Of a stretch of DNA of 64,000 bases, positions 35,609 to 44,895 are shown piece by piece. Each line of letters starts with the position of its first letter. Within the stretch, counting starts at the first letter, position 1. This DNA is from Ruegeria atlantica (GTDB lineage Bacteria > Pseudomonadota > Alphaproteobacteria > Rhodobacterales > Rhodobacteraceae): the NCBI RefSeq assembly GCF_001458195.1, contig NZ_CYPU01000013.1, positions 1-64,000 of the forward strand, in the 5' to 3' direction. Under the pieces are notes generated by a model. That model was given only the letters and a program-made list of their open reading frames with translations, was not told the DNA's origin and did no database searches. The position numbers were made by a program, and so were the translations under genes.

Positions 35609-36646
35609 ATGGATCACATGGCCAAAAAACCCGCTACAGTTCAGGATGTCGCGAAAGCCGCGCAAGTTTCGACCGCTACCGTCAGCCGTGCTCTCCGCAA
35701 GCCAGAACTGTTAACAGAAAACACCAAAAAAGCAGTTTTTGAGGCCATAAAATCAACAGGTTACAGAGTAAATCGCGCAGCGCGAAACCTTCGCACGAGA
35801 CGCGCAGGAGCAATTCTTGTTCTGGTGCCAAACCTGGCAAAGCCATTTTTTTCTGCGGTTCTTTCCGGCATCAATGATGGCTTCGCAGAAAGTGGCCTAG
35901 AAGTCCTGATTACCGACTCAGAAGGCAAACCAATCCTCGAAGGCGACCTGGCTGGCCGATTCCTTGACGGCAGCATCGATGGCGTAATTTCGCTCGATGG
36001 GTCCCTATCCAAATCTGTCTTGGATCACTGTCGGGCCGCCAACGTCGCGGAAAAGATCGTTTTCGCCTGTGAGTGGACTTCGGACCCCTTTTTCCCCTCG
36101 ATTCGGAGTGACAATGTCAAAGGCGCACGATTGGCCATTCGCCATCTTCATCAAATGGGTCACCGCAACATTGCGCACGTCACTGGCCCCGAAGGCAATG
36201 TCCTGACCGGCGCGCGTAGATCCGGCATGCACGAAGAGCGCGAAAGGCTCAATTTGCCCTCCCGACCTGAGTGGATCATCCGGGGCGATTTCTCTCTTGA
36301 ATCGGGGCATGCCGCAGCCTCTCAAATACTGGCAATGCAGGAACGCCCCAGCGCCGTTTTTTGTGCTGCCGATATGGTTGCATTCGGATTGATCTCAGGC
36401 CTGCGGCAAGGTGGTGTGTCTGTACCACAAGACATTTCCGTAGTTGGTTTTGACGACATTGAAATGTCAGAATTCTATGTCCCGGCGCTGACAACAATCC
36501 GACAGGACCGTCACGAGATCGGCATGCAGGCAGCCGAACGGCTCCTGCGGCGGCTGTCTGGGCATTCCGATGACAATGACTTTGTTGCTGTCGATGTCGA
36601 ATTGATCGTGCGCGACAGTGTTTTGCCCCTGAGTTCGGCACACTGA
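35609..36646 (+). CDS. LacI family transcriptional regulator
   Basis: 345 residues; GGAG lies right ahead of the ATG. HTH TVQDVAKAAQVSTATVSRAL and the hinge VNRAARNLRTRR, then a periplasmic-binding-like effector domain (NLAKPFFSAVLSGIND, GVISLDGSLSK, NIAHVTGPEGNVLTGARRSG, DISVVGFDDIEMSEFYVP). It is divergent from the ABC/dehydrogenase operon, and the shared operator in both promoters makes this the likely repressor released by the imported sugar or its oxidised product. Confidence 0.94.
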   Translation: MDHMAKKPATVQDVAKAAQVSTATVSRALRKPELLTENTKKAVFEAIKSTGYRVNRAARNLRTRRAGAILVLVPNLAKPFFSAVLSGINDGFAESGLEVLITDSEGKPILEGDLAGRFLDGSIDGVISLDGSLSKSVLDHCRAANVAEKIVFACEWTSDPFFPSIRSDNVKGARLAIRHLHQMGHRNIAHVTGPEGNVLTGARRSGMHEERERLNLPSRPEWIIRGDFSLESGHAAASQILAMQERPSAVFCAADMVAFGLISGLRQGGVSVPQDISVVGFDDIEMSEFYVPALTTIRQDRHEIGMQAAERLLRRLSGHSDDNDFVAVDVELIVRDSVLPLSSAH

Positions 36647-36699
36647 AGGGAACGGTGTTACCTGAAACAAGCCCTCTCCAAGACGGAAACAAGCGCTAC

Positions 36700-37517
36700 G
36701 GTGCTGTCAGACTAATTCGCACCAGTCTCAGTTTACCGCCAAAACCGTGAATCTATCCGGAACAAAGTTGACGCCACTCAGCGAGAGCGGCGGTTTGGTT
36801 GAGCTTGAAATTATCCCTGTTGTAGAGATGGCGCTCCTGGTTGAAATGGTTGTGAACTGAATAGTGGACTGCGGCGAATTTCTGCAAACATCGCATTTGT
36901 CTGAAGCGAAGCATTGCGCGTTCTCGTCGTCGAAACGGCAGGTGAGAATTCTCCGCTCTATTGTTGAGCCAGCGACCGGTTTCCTGCTTTGGCGCGTTGC
37001 CGATGACCGTCATCGCAGCGCCGTAGGATCGGAGTTTGTCCGTAACGATCACTTCTGGATTGCCGTATCGCTTCATTGATTTTTTGAGGAATTTCAATGC
37101 CGCTTTGCGGTCACGGCGCTTGGTCACGTAGCTTTCCAGCACCTCGCCCTCATGATCGACAGCCCGCCACAGGTAATGTGTTTCGCCATTGATCTTCACG
37201 AAGACCTCGTCCAGATGCCACTGCCAATTCGAATAAGATCGCATCCGGCTGACCCTGTTTCTGCGGATCTCAGCCGCGAACATTGGACCAAATCTATTCC
37301 ACCAGAACCGAACAGTTTCGTGGCTGATTTCGATCCCACGCTCGTGCAGAAGGTCCTCGACGTTTCGGAGCGAAAGCAGAAAGCGAACGTACATCATAAC
37401 CGCCAAGCGAATAATTTCTGGACTGGTTTTGAAATAGCGAAAAGGGGAGCGTTTTCTCATCACAGCAGGCTACGAAACGGACCTACCCGCCTCAAGCTGG
37501 TTTCTTTTGACAGTGCC
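36700..37517 (-). mobile_element. IS6-family element, type B
   Basis: 818 bp from GGTGCTGTCAGACTAATTCG to TTTCTTTTGACAGTGCC. It lies between the lacI gene and the semialdehyde dehydrogenase gene and stops 11 bp short of the latter's stop codon, so no gene is visibly cut. No 8-bp duplication seen. Confidence 0.9.
36753..37460 (-). CDS. IS6-family transposase, type B
   Basis: 235 residues from MRKRSPFRYFK (a GTG one codon earlier is not needed). Catalytic residues intact: Asp in QWHLDEVFVKINGE, Asp in VIVTDKLRSYG, Glu in NNRAENSHLPFRRRER. Closest in type to the copy at 27603 but with clear divergence (FLLSLRNVEDLL, RFWWNRFG, NHFNQERHLYNRDNFKLNQ), so it is not a recent duplicate of it. Confidence 0.94.
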   Translation of the reverse strand: MRKRSPFRYFKTSPEIIRLAVMMYVRFLLSLRNVEDLLHERGIEISHETVRFWWNRFGPMFAAEIRRNRVSRMRSYSNWQWHLDEVFVKINGETHYLWRAVDHEGEVLESYVTKRRDRKAALKFLKKSMKRYGNPEVIVTDKLRSYGAAMTVIGNAPKQETGRWLNNRAENSHLPFRRRERAMLRFRQMRCLQKFAAVHYSVHNHFNQERHLYNRDNFKLNQTAALAEWRQLCSG

Positions 37518-37527
37518 TGCTTCGTCG

Positions 37528-39036
37528 CTAAAATTGTTCCTGCAACAGATCAGACGGCATGTTCTGAAAGCACACGGGCCGCAGGAACCGCCTGATCGAC
37601 AGGGTTCCGACGGAGGTTGCCCCGAAATTGGTCGAAGCGGGATAGGGGCCTCCGTGCACCATGGTACCGCTGACTTCAACGCCTGTTGGGAAGCCATTTA
37701 TCAGGATGCGCCCAGCCTTGCGCTCAAGGATTGGCACTAGCGACTTCGCGGTCTCCATATCACTCTCATCAATGTGCAACGTACAGGTCAGTTGCCCTTG
37801 CAGTGCCAGAGCAACAGCGCGCATTTGATCCAAATCATCAGCAACAACAATCAGACCAAGCGGGCCGAAAACCTCTTCTCCCAGTTCTGCGTTAGCCAGC
37901 CAATGTGCAGCCGTTGTCTGATACAGATACGGCGTCGCGGTTCGCTGATCACACATGGTGGTCAACATACCTTGGACACCCTCGCTGGCAGCGATACGTG
38001 ATTGTCCATTACGATATGCAGCGGCGATCCCATCGGTAAGCATGGTTTGTTCACCAACCTGTTCCAATCCCTCGATCGCAGCCTCAGTCAGGGCCTTGGC
38101 GTGATCTTTAAGGATCACGACAATTCCCGGATTCGTACAGAATTGCCCTGCCCCCATTGTCAGCGATCCGGCCCAACCTGCGCCGATCTCCGCCCCACGC
38201 GACGACGCGGCCTCGGGCAGAATGAACATCGGATTCACGGAACCCAATTCACCGAAGAACGGGATCGGCTCGGGGCGGGCAGCGCAAAGGTCAAAAAGTG
38301 CGCGACCACCAGGCAGCGACCCAGTGAACCCAACGGCTTTGATCAGCGGGTGTTGCACAAGCGCCTGCCCCACATCGCGTGTTCCACCCTGAACCAGCGA
38401 AAACACACCCGGGTGAATGCCGCATTTTACTATTGCTGCGTGAATGGCTTCGGCTACGATTTCGCCTGTACCTGGATGAGCAGAATGGCCTTTTACGACA
38501 ACCGGGCAGCCCACAGCCAGCGCCGCGGCGGTGTCGCCCCCAGCGGTAGAAAAAGCCAAAGGAAAATTCGACGCTCCAAAAACGGCCACAGGGCCAATCG
38601 GTCGCTGGATCATCTTGAGGTCTGGGCGCGGTAAAGGCGCGCGATCGGGGAGGGCTTCGTCATGTCGGAGATCTAGATAATCGCCTTGCAGGATGTGCGC
38701 TGCGAACAGGCGCAGTTGGCCCGTGGTACGACCACGCTCGCCTTGCAGACGTGCTTCGGGCAACCCAGTTTCCTGCGTTCCGATTTCTGTGATGGCCTCA
38801 GCGCGAGCTTCAATCTCATCAGCGATCGCGTTCAAAAACGCAGCGCGGTCCTCGCGGCTGGAATAGCCATATGACCAGAACGCTTGCTCAGCAGAGTTAA
38901 CAGCATTGTCGACATGCTCCGCTGTCCCGACCGAGAAGTGATGTGAAGGTCCATGTGCAGGTTCGGAAGTAAAGTGACTTTCTCCGTCAACCCATTGGCC
39001 AGCGATGAGGTGTTTTCCGTGCGGTTCGAATGTCAT
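37528..39036 (-). CDS. 2-oxoglutaric semialdehyde (2,5-dioxovalerate) dehydrogenase
   Basis: 502 residues of the aldehyde dehydrogenase superfamily. KMIQRPIGPVAVFGASNFP (cofactor-binding N-terminal motif), GFTGSLPGGRALFDL, catalytic Glu in PFFGELGSVNPMFILPE and nucleophile Cys in GAGQFCTNPGIVV; ELGEEVFGPLGLI follows. The -SVNP-and-AGQFCTNPG form is that of the ketoglutaric semialdehyde dehydrogenases at the end of pentonate, glucarate and hydroxyproline pathways, giving 2-oxoglutarate with NAD(P)+. Last gene of the sugar-acid operon; its start follows the PdxA-like stop by 2 bp. Confidence 0.93.
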   Translation of the reverse strand: MTFEPHGKHLIAGQWVDGESHFTSEPAHGPSHHFSVGTAEHVDNAVNSAEQAFWSYGYSSREDRAAFLNAIADEIEARAEAITEIGTQETGLPEARLQGERGRTTGQLRLFAAHILQGDYLDLRHDEALPDRAPLPRPDLKMIQRPIGPVAVFGASNFPLAFSTAGGDTAAALAVGCPVVVKGHSAHPGTGEIVAEAIHAAIVKCGIHPGVFSLVQGGTRDVGQALVQHPLIKAVGFTGSLPGGRALFDLCAARPEPIPFFGELGSVNPMFILPEAASSRGAEIGAGWAGSLTMGAGQFCTNPGIVVILKDHAKALTEAAIEGLEQVGEQTMLTDGIAAAYRNGQSRIAASEGVQGMLTTMCDQRTATPYLYQTTAAHWLANAELGEEVFGPLGLIVVADDLDQMRAVALALQGQLTCTLHIDESDMETAKSLVPILERKAGRILINGFPTGVEVSGTMVHGGPYPASTNFGATSVGTLSIRRFLRPVCFQNMPSDLLQEQF

Positions 39037-39038
39037 GT

Positions 39039-40034
39039 TCAGTTATCCCAATGTGTGACCATGTCACAGGCAATATCAAAGGCGGCGCGGGTGGCACCGA
39101 CGTCTGCTCGGCCCTGTCCGGCAATGTCGAAGGCTGTCCCATGTGCGGGTGTAGAAACCGGGAAAGGCAGCCCGCCCTGGACGGTTACACCACGATCAAA
39201 TCCCAAGAGCTTCAAAGCGATCTGCCCCTGATCGTGATACATCGTCACAACGGCGTCGATATCCTTGGCCACAGCCTTGAGAAACACCGTGTCAGAGGGC
39301 CATGGGCCGTCGATTGACATCTGTCCGCCAGCGAGCTTTTTCACGGTCGGTTCCAGAATGTCGATTTCTTCTGTTCCAAAGTTCCCGCCATCGCCGGCAT
39401 GCGGGTTGATCGCGGCCACGGAAATTCGCGGGCGCTCCATACCTGATCGGCGCAACACGTTGTGGATCAAATGCACGGCTTCTGTGACACGCTCTTCGCT
39501 GATCGTGTCAGCGACATCTCGCAATGGAATATGGCTTGTGACACGGCTCGTCCAAATGCCGTCCAACGTGTTTAATTCCGAAATGTAGCTGGTTACGCCC
39601 AGCTTCTCGGCCATGTAGTGCAACTCATCATCATGTCCCAAACCTGCGAGATGCATGGAGGCCTTGTTAAATGGACCAAAGACAATGGCATCGATAACAC
39701 CGGTCTGAACGAACTCCAGAGCTTGATCCAGCGTTTGCAATACCGAAGCACCGCCCTCCTGAGAAACTTCTGCTACCCTGATCTCATCCGGGGCGATGGT
39801 ATCCATTGCGTGGTGAGCGAAGCCCTGCTCGACAGTCCAGTTTGTTGTGACGTCGGCAGGGATCAGATCATATTGGCATTGGGCCACGTTCTGGCCGGCC
39901 TCAAATACGTGCGCATCGCCGATCAACAGGATATCAGCGGCATCTGCTACGCCCTCAGAACTCAGCAAGCGCGCGATCAACTCAGGCCCGATGCCGCTGG
40001 GGTCACCGGGGATAATGCCAATTTTGGGTTTCAT
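39039..40034 (-). CDS. PdxA-family dehydrogenase (4-hydroxythreonine-4-phosphate dehydrogenase-like)
   Basis: 331 residues; ATG 40034 has GAGGAG 5-6 bases upstream. PdxA motifs: GIIPGDPSGIGPELIA, FGPFNKASMHLAGLGHDDEL (metal/substrate His), SVAAINPHAGDGGNFGTEE and MYHDQGQIALKLLGFDRGV with the His of YHDQG, then GTAFDIAGQGRAD. In sugar-acid operons this PdxA2 type oxidises D-threonate- or erythronate-4-phosphate after a DUF1537 kinase, but no kinase is present here, so its role in this operon is open. It is flanked by 2-bp gaps, so co-transcription is firm. Vitamin B6 synthesis is unlikely from context. Confidence 0.9.
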   Translation of the reverse strand: MKPKIGIIPGDPSGIGPELIARLLSSEGVADAADILLIGDAHVFEAGQNVAQCQYDLIPADVTTNWTVEQGFAHHAMDTIAPDEIRVAEVSQEGGASVLQTLDQALEFVQTGVIDAIVFGPFNKASMHLAGLGHDDELHYMAEKLGVTSYISELNTLDGIWTSRVTSHIPLRDVADTISEERVTEAVHLIHNVLRRSGMERPRISVAAINPHAGDGGNFGTEEIDILEPTVKKLAGGQMSIDGPWPSDTVFLKAVAKDIDAVVTMYHDQGQIALKLLGFDRGVTVQGGLPFPVSTPAHGTAFDIAGQGRADVGATRAAFDIACDMVTHWDN

Positions 40035-40036
40035 GC

Positions 40037-40747
40037 TCACTCCTCGGGGGCTCTGTCCGCGTCATCTGAATGAATGCGGGCGATGTTCTCGATTGTACTT
40101 TTCAGATGGTCTCTGAGTGCGCGGCGCGTTGCCTTGGCATCGCGTCTTTGCAGGGCGTCTGTGATGTCGGCATGTTGCGCCAGTGTGTTATCCCGGCGAT
40201 CGACTTGCTGTGAAGAAAGAAAGCGCGCGCGCCAAAGTCGTGCGTTATACTGTCTGTGCGTTTCGATCAGGGGCTCATTCCGGCTGGCTTCAACGATGGC
40301 GGCGTGGAATTGCATGTCCAGTTGGAAGAACTCAAGCGGCTCCAATCGCGACGAATTTTTGAACATCCGGGCACCCAACCGCACGATCTCGGCGATCTCG
40401 GCCATTGTAGCCTCGATACAGGCCATTTCACCGGCCAGCGCTTCGAGAGCGCCAAGTACGGAAATGTACTGCGTCAACTCATGCAGAGACGGGTCAGCTA
40501 CACGCGGGCGACGGGTGGCAGAATATTCAACAAGCCCTTCAATTTCCAACAACCGCAACGCTTCGCGCAACGGTGTGCGGGACACGCCCAGAGCATCGGC
40601 AAGATCGCGTTCTGGAATAGCAGTTCCGGGGGCAAGTTTACCCAGAAGAATAAACTCCCGGAGGTTATCCGCCGCTTCTTCGGCCAGTGTGCGACGGGGT
40701 CGCACGCCACCTTCTTCTTTCAGGTTATCAATCCAGCTTTCACTCAA
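40037..40747 (-). CDS. GntR family regulator, FCD (FadR-like) type
   Basis: 236 residues; TTG start with GGGGGA about 7 bases upstream. N-terminal winged HTH (GTAIPERDLADALGVSRTPL, REALRLLEIEGLVEY) followed by a helical FCD domain with the metal-binding set (FFQLDMQFHAAIVEASRNEP, QHADITDAL, LRDHLKSTIENI). It lies inside the sugar-acid operon, with gaps of 1-2 bp on both sides. The perfect TTTGGTATACCAAA palindrome ahead of tctC (45929-45942) is the type of site these proteins bind, so feedback control of the whole operon by a sugar acid or a keto-acid intermediate is likely. Confidence 0.93.
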   Translation of the reverse strand: MSESWIDNLKEEGGVRPRRTLAEEAADNLREFILLGKLAPGTAIPERDLADALGVSRTPLREALRLLEIEGLVEYSATRRPRVADPSLHELTQYISVLGALEALAGEMACIEATMAEIAEIVRLGARMFKNSSRLEPLEFFQLDMQFHAAIVEASRNEPLIETHRQYNARLWRARFLSSQQVDRRDNTLAQHADITDALQRRDAKATRRALRDHLKSTIENIARIHSDDADRAPEE

Positions 40748-40748
40748 T

Positions 40749-41663
40749 TCATTTCCCCCACTTCAGGACCATTGGATCCAGAGGTTTTAACAGGTCTATC
40801 AACCGGCTGCGGATGGCGGGATGCAAAGGAGGGATCGGATGCCGGCAGAATTCCGACTTGATTACGCCGCCTTCGACCATGGCAGCCTTACACGATTGCC
40901 AGCCACATTGCCGGTTTTCATGATTGATTGCCATAGCCACACGGCCATAGGCTGATGTCGCTTCGTCGATACGCCCGGCGTAGTGATGGGTCAGCACCGG
41001 CTTGATCTGGTCGACAATCATCCCGGAGGTCATGGAACCTGTCGCCCCGGCGTCCAGATCCGCCAAAAGCGTAATCGCCTCTTCGCCGTCGAAAGGCGCT
41101 TCAATGGCCTCGCTACCCTGTTCGATCAATGCACGGATCTTGCTAGCCGCACGCGGGCACTCGATCTTGAACAGCTTGACCGCTTCGATCTCTTTGGCCA
41201 TGCGCACAAGAAGAGGCACGGGCAAATCTACACCTGACAGCGGCGCGTCTTGCACCATGATCGGGATACCTACTTTGCCCACGGCTTCGAATTGCTCAAA
41301 GCTCTGTTCAGGCGTGCCTTTCAGCAAAGCACCATGATAAGGGGGCATCATCATGACAATGTCGGCGCCAAGATCCTTGGCAAATTGCGCGCGTTCCATG
41401 GCGATCTGCGTCGCATAATGGCTGATCGTGACGATCACCGGCACGCGACCCGCAATATGTTCAACGGAAAGCCGGGCAAGAACCTCTCGTTCTGCATCGG
41501 AAATCAGAAACTGCTCAGAGAAGTTGGCCAGAATGCAGATCCCGTCTGCGCCCTGATCAATCAAACAATCCAGAACCCGCTTCATCCCTTCAAGATCAAG
41601 CGAACCATCGGGGTTAAAAGGAGTGGGAACAACCGGCCAGATACCAGTGTAAATGCGGCTCAT
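40749..41663 (-). CDS. Dihydrodipicolinate synthase-family 2-keto-3-deoxy sugar acid dehydratase
   Basis: 304 residues, a TIM barrel of the DHDPS/NAL family. Start of the barrel [20 protein letters not shown]; the Schiff-base lysine is probably in VKLFKIECP; the usual YNVP tyrosine loop reads [10 protein letters not shown], as in the pentonate/aldarate dehydratases of the family rather than true DapA. Expected reaction: 2-keto-3-deoxy-pentonate or 5-keto-4-deoxyglucarate to 2-oxoglutaric semialdehyde, which fits the dehydrogenase at the end of the operon. Overlaps the enolase-superfamily gene by 4 bp. Confidence 0.9.
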   Translation of the reverse strand: MSRIYTGIWPVVPTPFNPDGSLDLEGMKRVLDCLIDQGADGICILANFSEQFLISDAEREVLARLSVEHIAGRVPVIVTISHYATQIAMERAQFAKDLGADIVMMMPPYHGALLKGTPEQSFEQFEAVGKVGIPIMVQDAPLSGVDLPVPLLVRMAKEIEAVKLFKIECPRAASKIRALIEQGSEAIEAPFDGEEAITLLADLDAGATGSMTSGMIVDQIKPVLTHHYAGRIDEATSAYGRVAMAINHENRQCGWQSCKAAMVEGGVIKSEFCRHPIPPLHPAIRSRLIDLLKPLDPMVLKWGK

Positions 41664-42835
41664 TCTTCCACCTCAAAGTCATGCAGGTGTTTGTCCGAGA
41701 TCTCGATACCAAGACCGGGTTTGTTGTCATCCAGATCAAGGTATCCGTCGACGGCATCCGGGTCACCTTCGAAGATGTAGTAGAACAGCTCATTACCGAC
41801 TTCGACATCGAAGACGGGGAAATATTCACTGATCATGCAGTTCGTATTGGCCATGGTCAGGTGGTAGTTGTGCATCTGCCCGGCGTGCGGGATCACAGGC
41901 ACTTGGAAGGCTTCGGCGATGGCGTTGATCTTTTGCGCCGCCGTAATACCACCCACCCTGTTGGTGTCATATTGGAGAACGCTAACGGCCTTTTTCTCGA
42001 TCAGATCTTTGCAACCAATAACCGAGAACTCATGCTCACCACCGGAAATTGGCACGATGTTCATGGCGTTCAGTTCCCGGTAGCCTTCGACATCATCCGC
42101 AATCACCGGCTCTTCCAGCCAGCGTGGTTCGTATTTGACCAACTTGGGCAACATCCGCTTGGTGTAATCAAGGTTCCAACCCTGATAACATTCCAACATC
42201 AGGTCCACATCGTAACCGACAACTTCGCGGACCGCTTCCACCCGCTTGAGGTTTTCGCGCATGCCCGCCATACCGTCTTTGGGACCCCAGCCAAAGCGCA
42301 TCTTGTAGCCTTGGTAATTGTTCTTCTTCGCTTCCTCGGCTTCGGCCTGCATCATTTCGATCGGGCCAGAATAAAGCTTGGAATAATATACCGGGATTTT
42401 CTCTTTGGTGCGCCCGCCCAACAGTTTGAACACCGGCTTTCCAGTCAGCTTGCCCATCAGATCCCAAATCGCCACATCAATCGCGGAAATCGCGGTCATG
42501 CCAACACCTTTGCGGCCCCATGCATGCGAGCGGCGATACATCTTTTCCCAAAGATAGGCATAATCAAATGGATCTTCGCCAATCACCATCGGCGCGAACC
42601 ACTCGTCTATGGCTTTCTTCACGACATTCGGTGCAAGAGCTGCGTTACCAATCCCGACCGTACCGTCTTCGGTTTCAATCTCGCAGGTCAGCCACTGATG
42701 AAAGCGGAAGGACGACATAGCATCCCCTTTTTCCCACAAAACGTCACTCGCGTTGGTGCAGAAGTTGCCAGTTGGCGGAACGGTTTTGCCTTTCCAGTTC
42801 CAGACACGTGTGCGGACTGATCTAATTTTTGTCAT
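41660..42835 (-). CDS. Enolase-superfamily sugar acid dehydratase (rhamnonate/lyxonate dehydratase-like)
   Basis: 391 residues of the mandelate racemase group. [17 protein letters not shown], then [51 protein letters not shown] with the metal-ligand Glu, and [17 protein letters not shown] with the catalytic His. This pattern is closest to L-rhamnonate dehydratase (RhmD) and the related L-lyxonate dehydratases. Together with the DHDPS-type dehydratase and semialdehyde dehydrogenase it fits a route such as L-lyxonate to 2-keto-3-deoxy acid to 2-oxoglutarate. GGAG is 7 bases ahead of the ATG. Exact sugar acid not proven. Confidence 0.9.
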   Translation of the reverse strand: MTKIRSVRTRVWNWKGKTVPPTGNFCTNASDVLWEKGDAMSSFRFHQWLTCEIETEDGTVGIGNAALAPNVVKKAIDEWFAPMVIGEDPFDYAYLWEKMYRRSHAWGRKGVGMTAISAIDVAIWDLMGKLTGKPVFKLLGGRTKEKIPVYYSKLYSGPIEMMQAEAEEAKKNNYQGYKMRFGWGPKDGMAGMRENLKRVEAVREVVGYDVDLMLECYQGWNLDYTKRMLPKLVKYEPRWLEEPVIADDVEGYRELNAMNIVPISGGEHEFSVIGCKDLIEKKAVSVLQYDTNRVGGITAAQKINAIAEAFQVPVIPHAGQMHNYHLTMANTNCMISEYFPVFDVEVGNELFYYIFEGDPDAVDGYLDLDDNKPGLGIEISDKHLHDFEVEE

Positions 42836-42837
42836 TG

Positions 42838-44340
42838 TTATTCTCCAGTCGACTTAAGCGGCGAGCGTTGTTTGAAAAAGCGTCCCCAGATCGTCGGCCC
42901 AAACAGGGCCAAAACTGTGAGAACAAAGAAGAAGAGCGACAACGGGCGGGTTAGCATCAGCCACCATTTTTCGTCGAGCATGACCATGGATTGACCAAGA
43001 CGGGTTTCAAGCATCCCACCAAGGATCAGGCCAATCGCCATAGGCACAACCGAGAAACCATGTCGGCGCATGAAGAAGCCCAAGATACCCGAACCGATGG
43101 CGATCCAGACGTCCATCATCGATTGCTCCAGCGCATATGCCCCAACAATCGAGAAGATAAAGACGATGGGCCACAGGACCTGGATCGGGATCAACGTGAC
43201 GCGAGCAAATATCTTGGCGCCCCAGAGCCCGATGAAGAAGAAGATTATGTTGACCAGCATCATCGACCAGAAGATGGCGAATGCGAAATCGGCCTGTTCC
43301 GTGAACATGGTCGGGCCCGGACGCAATCCATGCACCATCAGACCGGCAAGGATCACAGCGGCGGTGGGGCTACCTGGAATGCCCAGCGCAAGCGTTGGCA
43401 CCATGGCACCACCGGTTGCTGAATTATTTGCCGCTTCAGAACCAGCAATTCCCTCGAGCGAGCCTTTGCCGAACTCTTCGGGTTTCTTGGACCACCGCTT
43501 GGCCTCATTGTAACCGATCATCGAGGCAACAGTTGCGCCTTCGGCAGGTAGAATGCCAATGAATGTGCCGATACCTGATGATCGAAGAATGGTCTTCCAA
43601 ACGCGCGAGTAATCCTCTCGGCTGGGTAATTTTATCGCTTTCATGATGACCTGTTTGCGTTCCACATGCAGGTTGTCGGCCTGCACCAGAAGCTCCGATA
43701 TTCCGAAAACGCCGATCATGACAGGTACGAAGGGAATGCCTTCGCTCAGCTCGTTCATACCAAAGGTGAAGCGTTCGATCGAGGTCAGCAGGTCAATACC
43801 CACTGTGGCTACCAGCACGCCGAATGCGCCAGACAGGATGTTCTTGACTGGAGAACCGTCGCCTATAGTGGCGAGCATCGAAAGACCAAAAACGGTCAGG
43901 GCGAAGTATTCAGGAGGCGCAAAGTTGTAGGCCGCACGGGCCATTAGCGGGGCAGCGGCCATCAGGCACACAACCGAGATTATGCCACCGATGGTCGAGG
44001 AGACCGCCGCCATCCCCAGCGCACGGCCTGCCTCGCCACGTTGCGCCAGTGGATAGCCGTCAAGGCAAGTGGTGGCACTGGCCGAAGTCCCTGGCGTGTT
44101 GATGAGAATAGCGGTGATTGCGCCTGCAAAAGTGGCAGCGCAATAGATTGTCGTCAGGATGGCGATTGCCGGGATCGGTTCCATCGTGATGGTAAATGGC
44201 AACAGTAGCGCGACGCCTGTAGTGGCGTTAAGTCCGGGGAGCGCACCCACGAGGACTCCACCAAGGGTGGCTACAAAGATCAACATCAACAGATGTGGAT
44301 CAGCTAACGCCAACAGTCCGTTCAGGATAGCTGCATCCAT
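42838..44340 (-). CDS. tctA: TctA, large membrane subunit of a tripartite tricarboxylate transporter
   Basis: 500 residues, about 11-12 helices. Family blocks: [79 protein letters not shown] and the mirrored [40 protein letters not shown]. Secondary, ion-driven uptake of organic acids; here the substrate is presumably the sugar acid handled by the operon. Order tctC-tctB-tctA is on the minus strand, read right to left. Confidence 0.95.
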   Translation of the reverse strand: MDAAILNGLLALADPHLLMLIFVATLGGVLVGALPGLNATTGVALLLPFTITMEPIPAIAILTTIYCAATFAGAITAILINTPGTSASATTCLDGYPLAQRGEAGRALGMAAVSSTIGGIISVVCLMAAAPLMARAAYNFAPPEYFALTVFGLSMLATIGDGSPVKNILSGAFGVLVATVGIDLLTSIERFTFGMNELSEGIPFVPVMIGVFGISELLVQADNLHVERKQVIMKAIKLPSREDYSRVWKTILRSSGIGTFIGILPAEGATVASMIGYNEAKRWSKKPEEFGKGSLEGIAGSEAANNSATGGAMVPTLALGIPGSPTAAVILAGLMVHGLRPGPTMFTEQADFAFAIFWSMMLVNIIFFFIGLWGAKIFARVTLIPIQVLWPIVFIFSIVGAYALEQSMMDVWIAIGSGILGFFMRRHGFSVVPMAIGLILGGMLETRLGQSMVMLDEKWWLMLTRPLSLFFFVLTVLALFGPTIWGRFFKQRSPLKSTGE

Positions 44341-44345
44341 GGTCT

Positions 44346-44828
44346 TTATCCGTACCAGAGGTTAGTGAACAGCCCGCGCGGGAAGCGGACCTCGAAAACG
44401 CCGTCAAACAGAAAAAAGACGGCAATTGGGGTGATCAGTCCAACGAGGAAAACGGCCCAGAAGCGGCGTTCACCCCAAAGGGCTGACAGCGATCCGGCGA
44501 ATAGGCCAAGTCCAAGAAACAAATCGATTTCAGCGACAAGCAAGAACCCGATCAATAGCCCCATGGTCATTTGCACCATTTTTGTCAGTCGTTCAGGCGC
44601 GGCGCTGGTGTCGCGAAACAAGAGCCAGACTGACAGCATGATGATCAAACCGATCACAAGCTGGGGAAAGTCTTCGGGTTGCATTCCGCGTTTCAGAATT
44701 GGCGGCACCCGGTCAAACTGGGTCGACAACCAATAGGCCCAAGCACAAAATGCAATAATCCCCAATGGGACAGCATAACGGGAAATGTCTCGGCGGGGTT
44801 GATCGGTGGTGTCAGCAGCGTCTTGCAT
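44346..44828 (-). CDS. tctB: TctB, small membrane subunit of a tripartite tricarboxylate transporter
   Basis: 160 residues with four hydrophobic segments (IIAFCAWAYWLS, LVIGLIIMLSVWLLF, MTMGLLIGFLLVAEIDLFLG, FWAVFLVGLITPIAVFFLFD). The PPILKRGMQPEDFPQLV loop is typical of TctB. The ATG has CAGGAA 10-11 bases upstream. It lies 5 bp before tctA and 67 bp after tctC. Confidence 0.92.
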   Translation of the reverse strand: MQDAADTTDQPRRDISRYAVPLGIIAFCAWAYWLSTQFDRVPPILKRGMQPEDFPQLVIGLIIMLSVWLLFRDTSAAPERLTKMVQMTMGLLIGFLLVAEIDLFLGLGLFAGSLSALWGERRFWAVFLVGLITPIAVFFLFDGVFEVRFPRGLFTNLWYG

Positions 44829-44895
44829 CTCATGTCATTCCTGAAGAAGGAAGTGCGGTACGGCGACAGGGAAGTCGCCGTGCCAACTGGTCAAA

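Noticed and set aside
37825-37838. FNR-like box TTGATCCAAATCAT (9/10)
   Set aside because: It lies in the middle of the semialdehyde dehydrogenase coding sequence, so it is most likely chance.
39039-40034. PdxA gene as part of vitamin B6 synthesis
   Set aside because: It is locked into a sugar-acid operon by 2-bp gaps and lacks any B6 neighbour.
41681-42820. Long open frame on the plus strand (379 codons)
   Set aside because: Exactly antisense to the enolase-superfamily gene, which has full family motifs; the open frame is a shadow of its codon usage.
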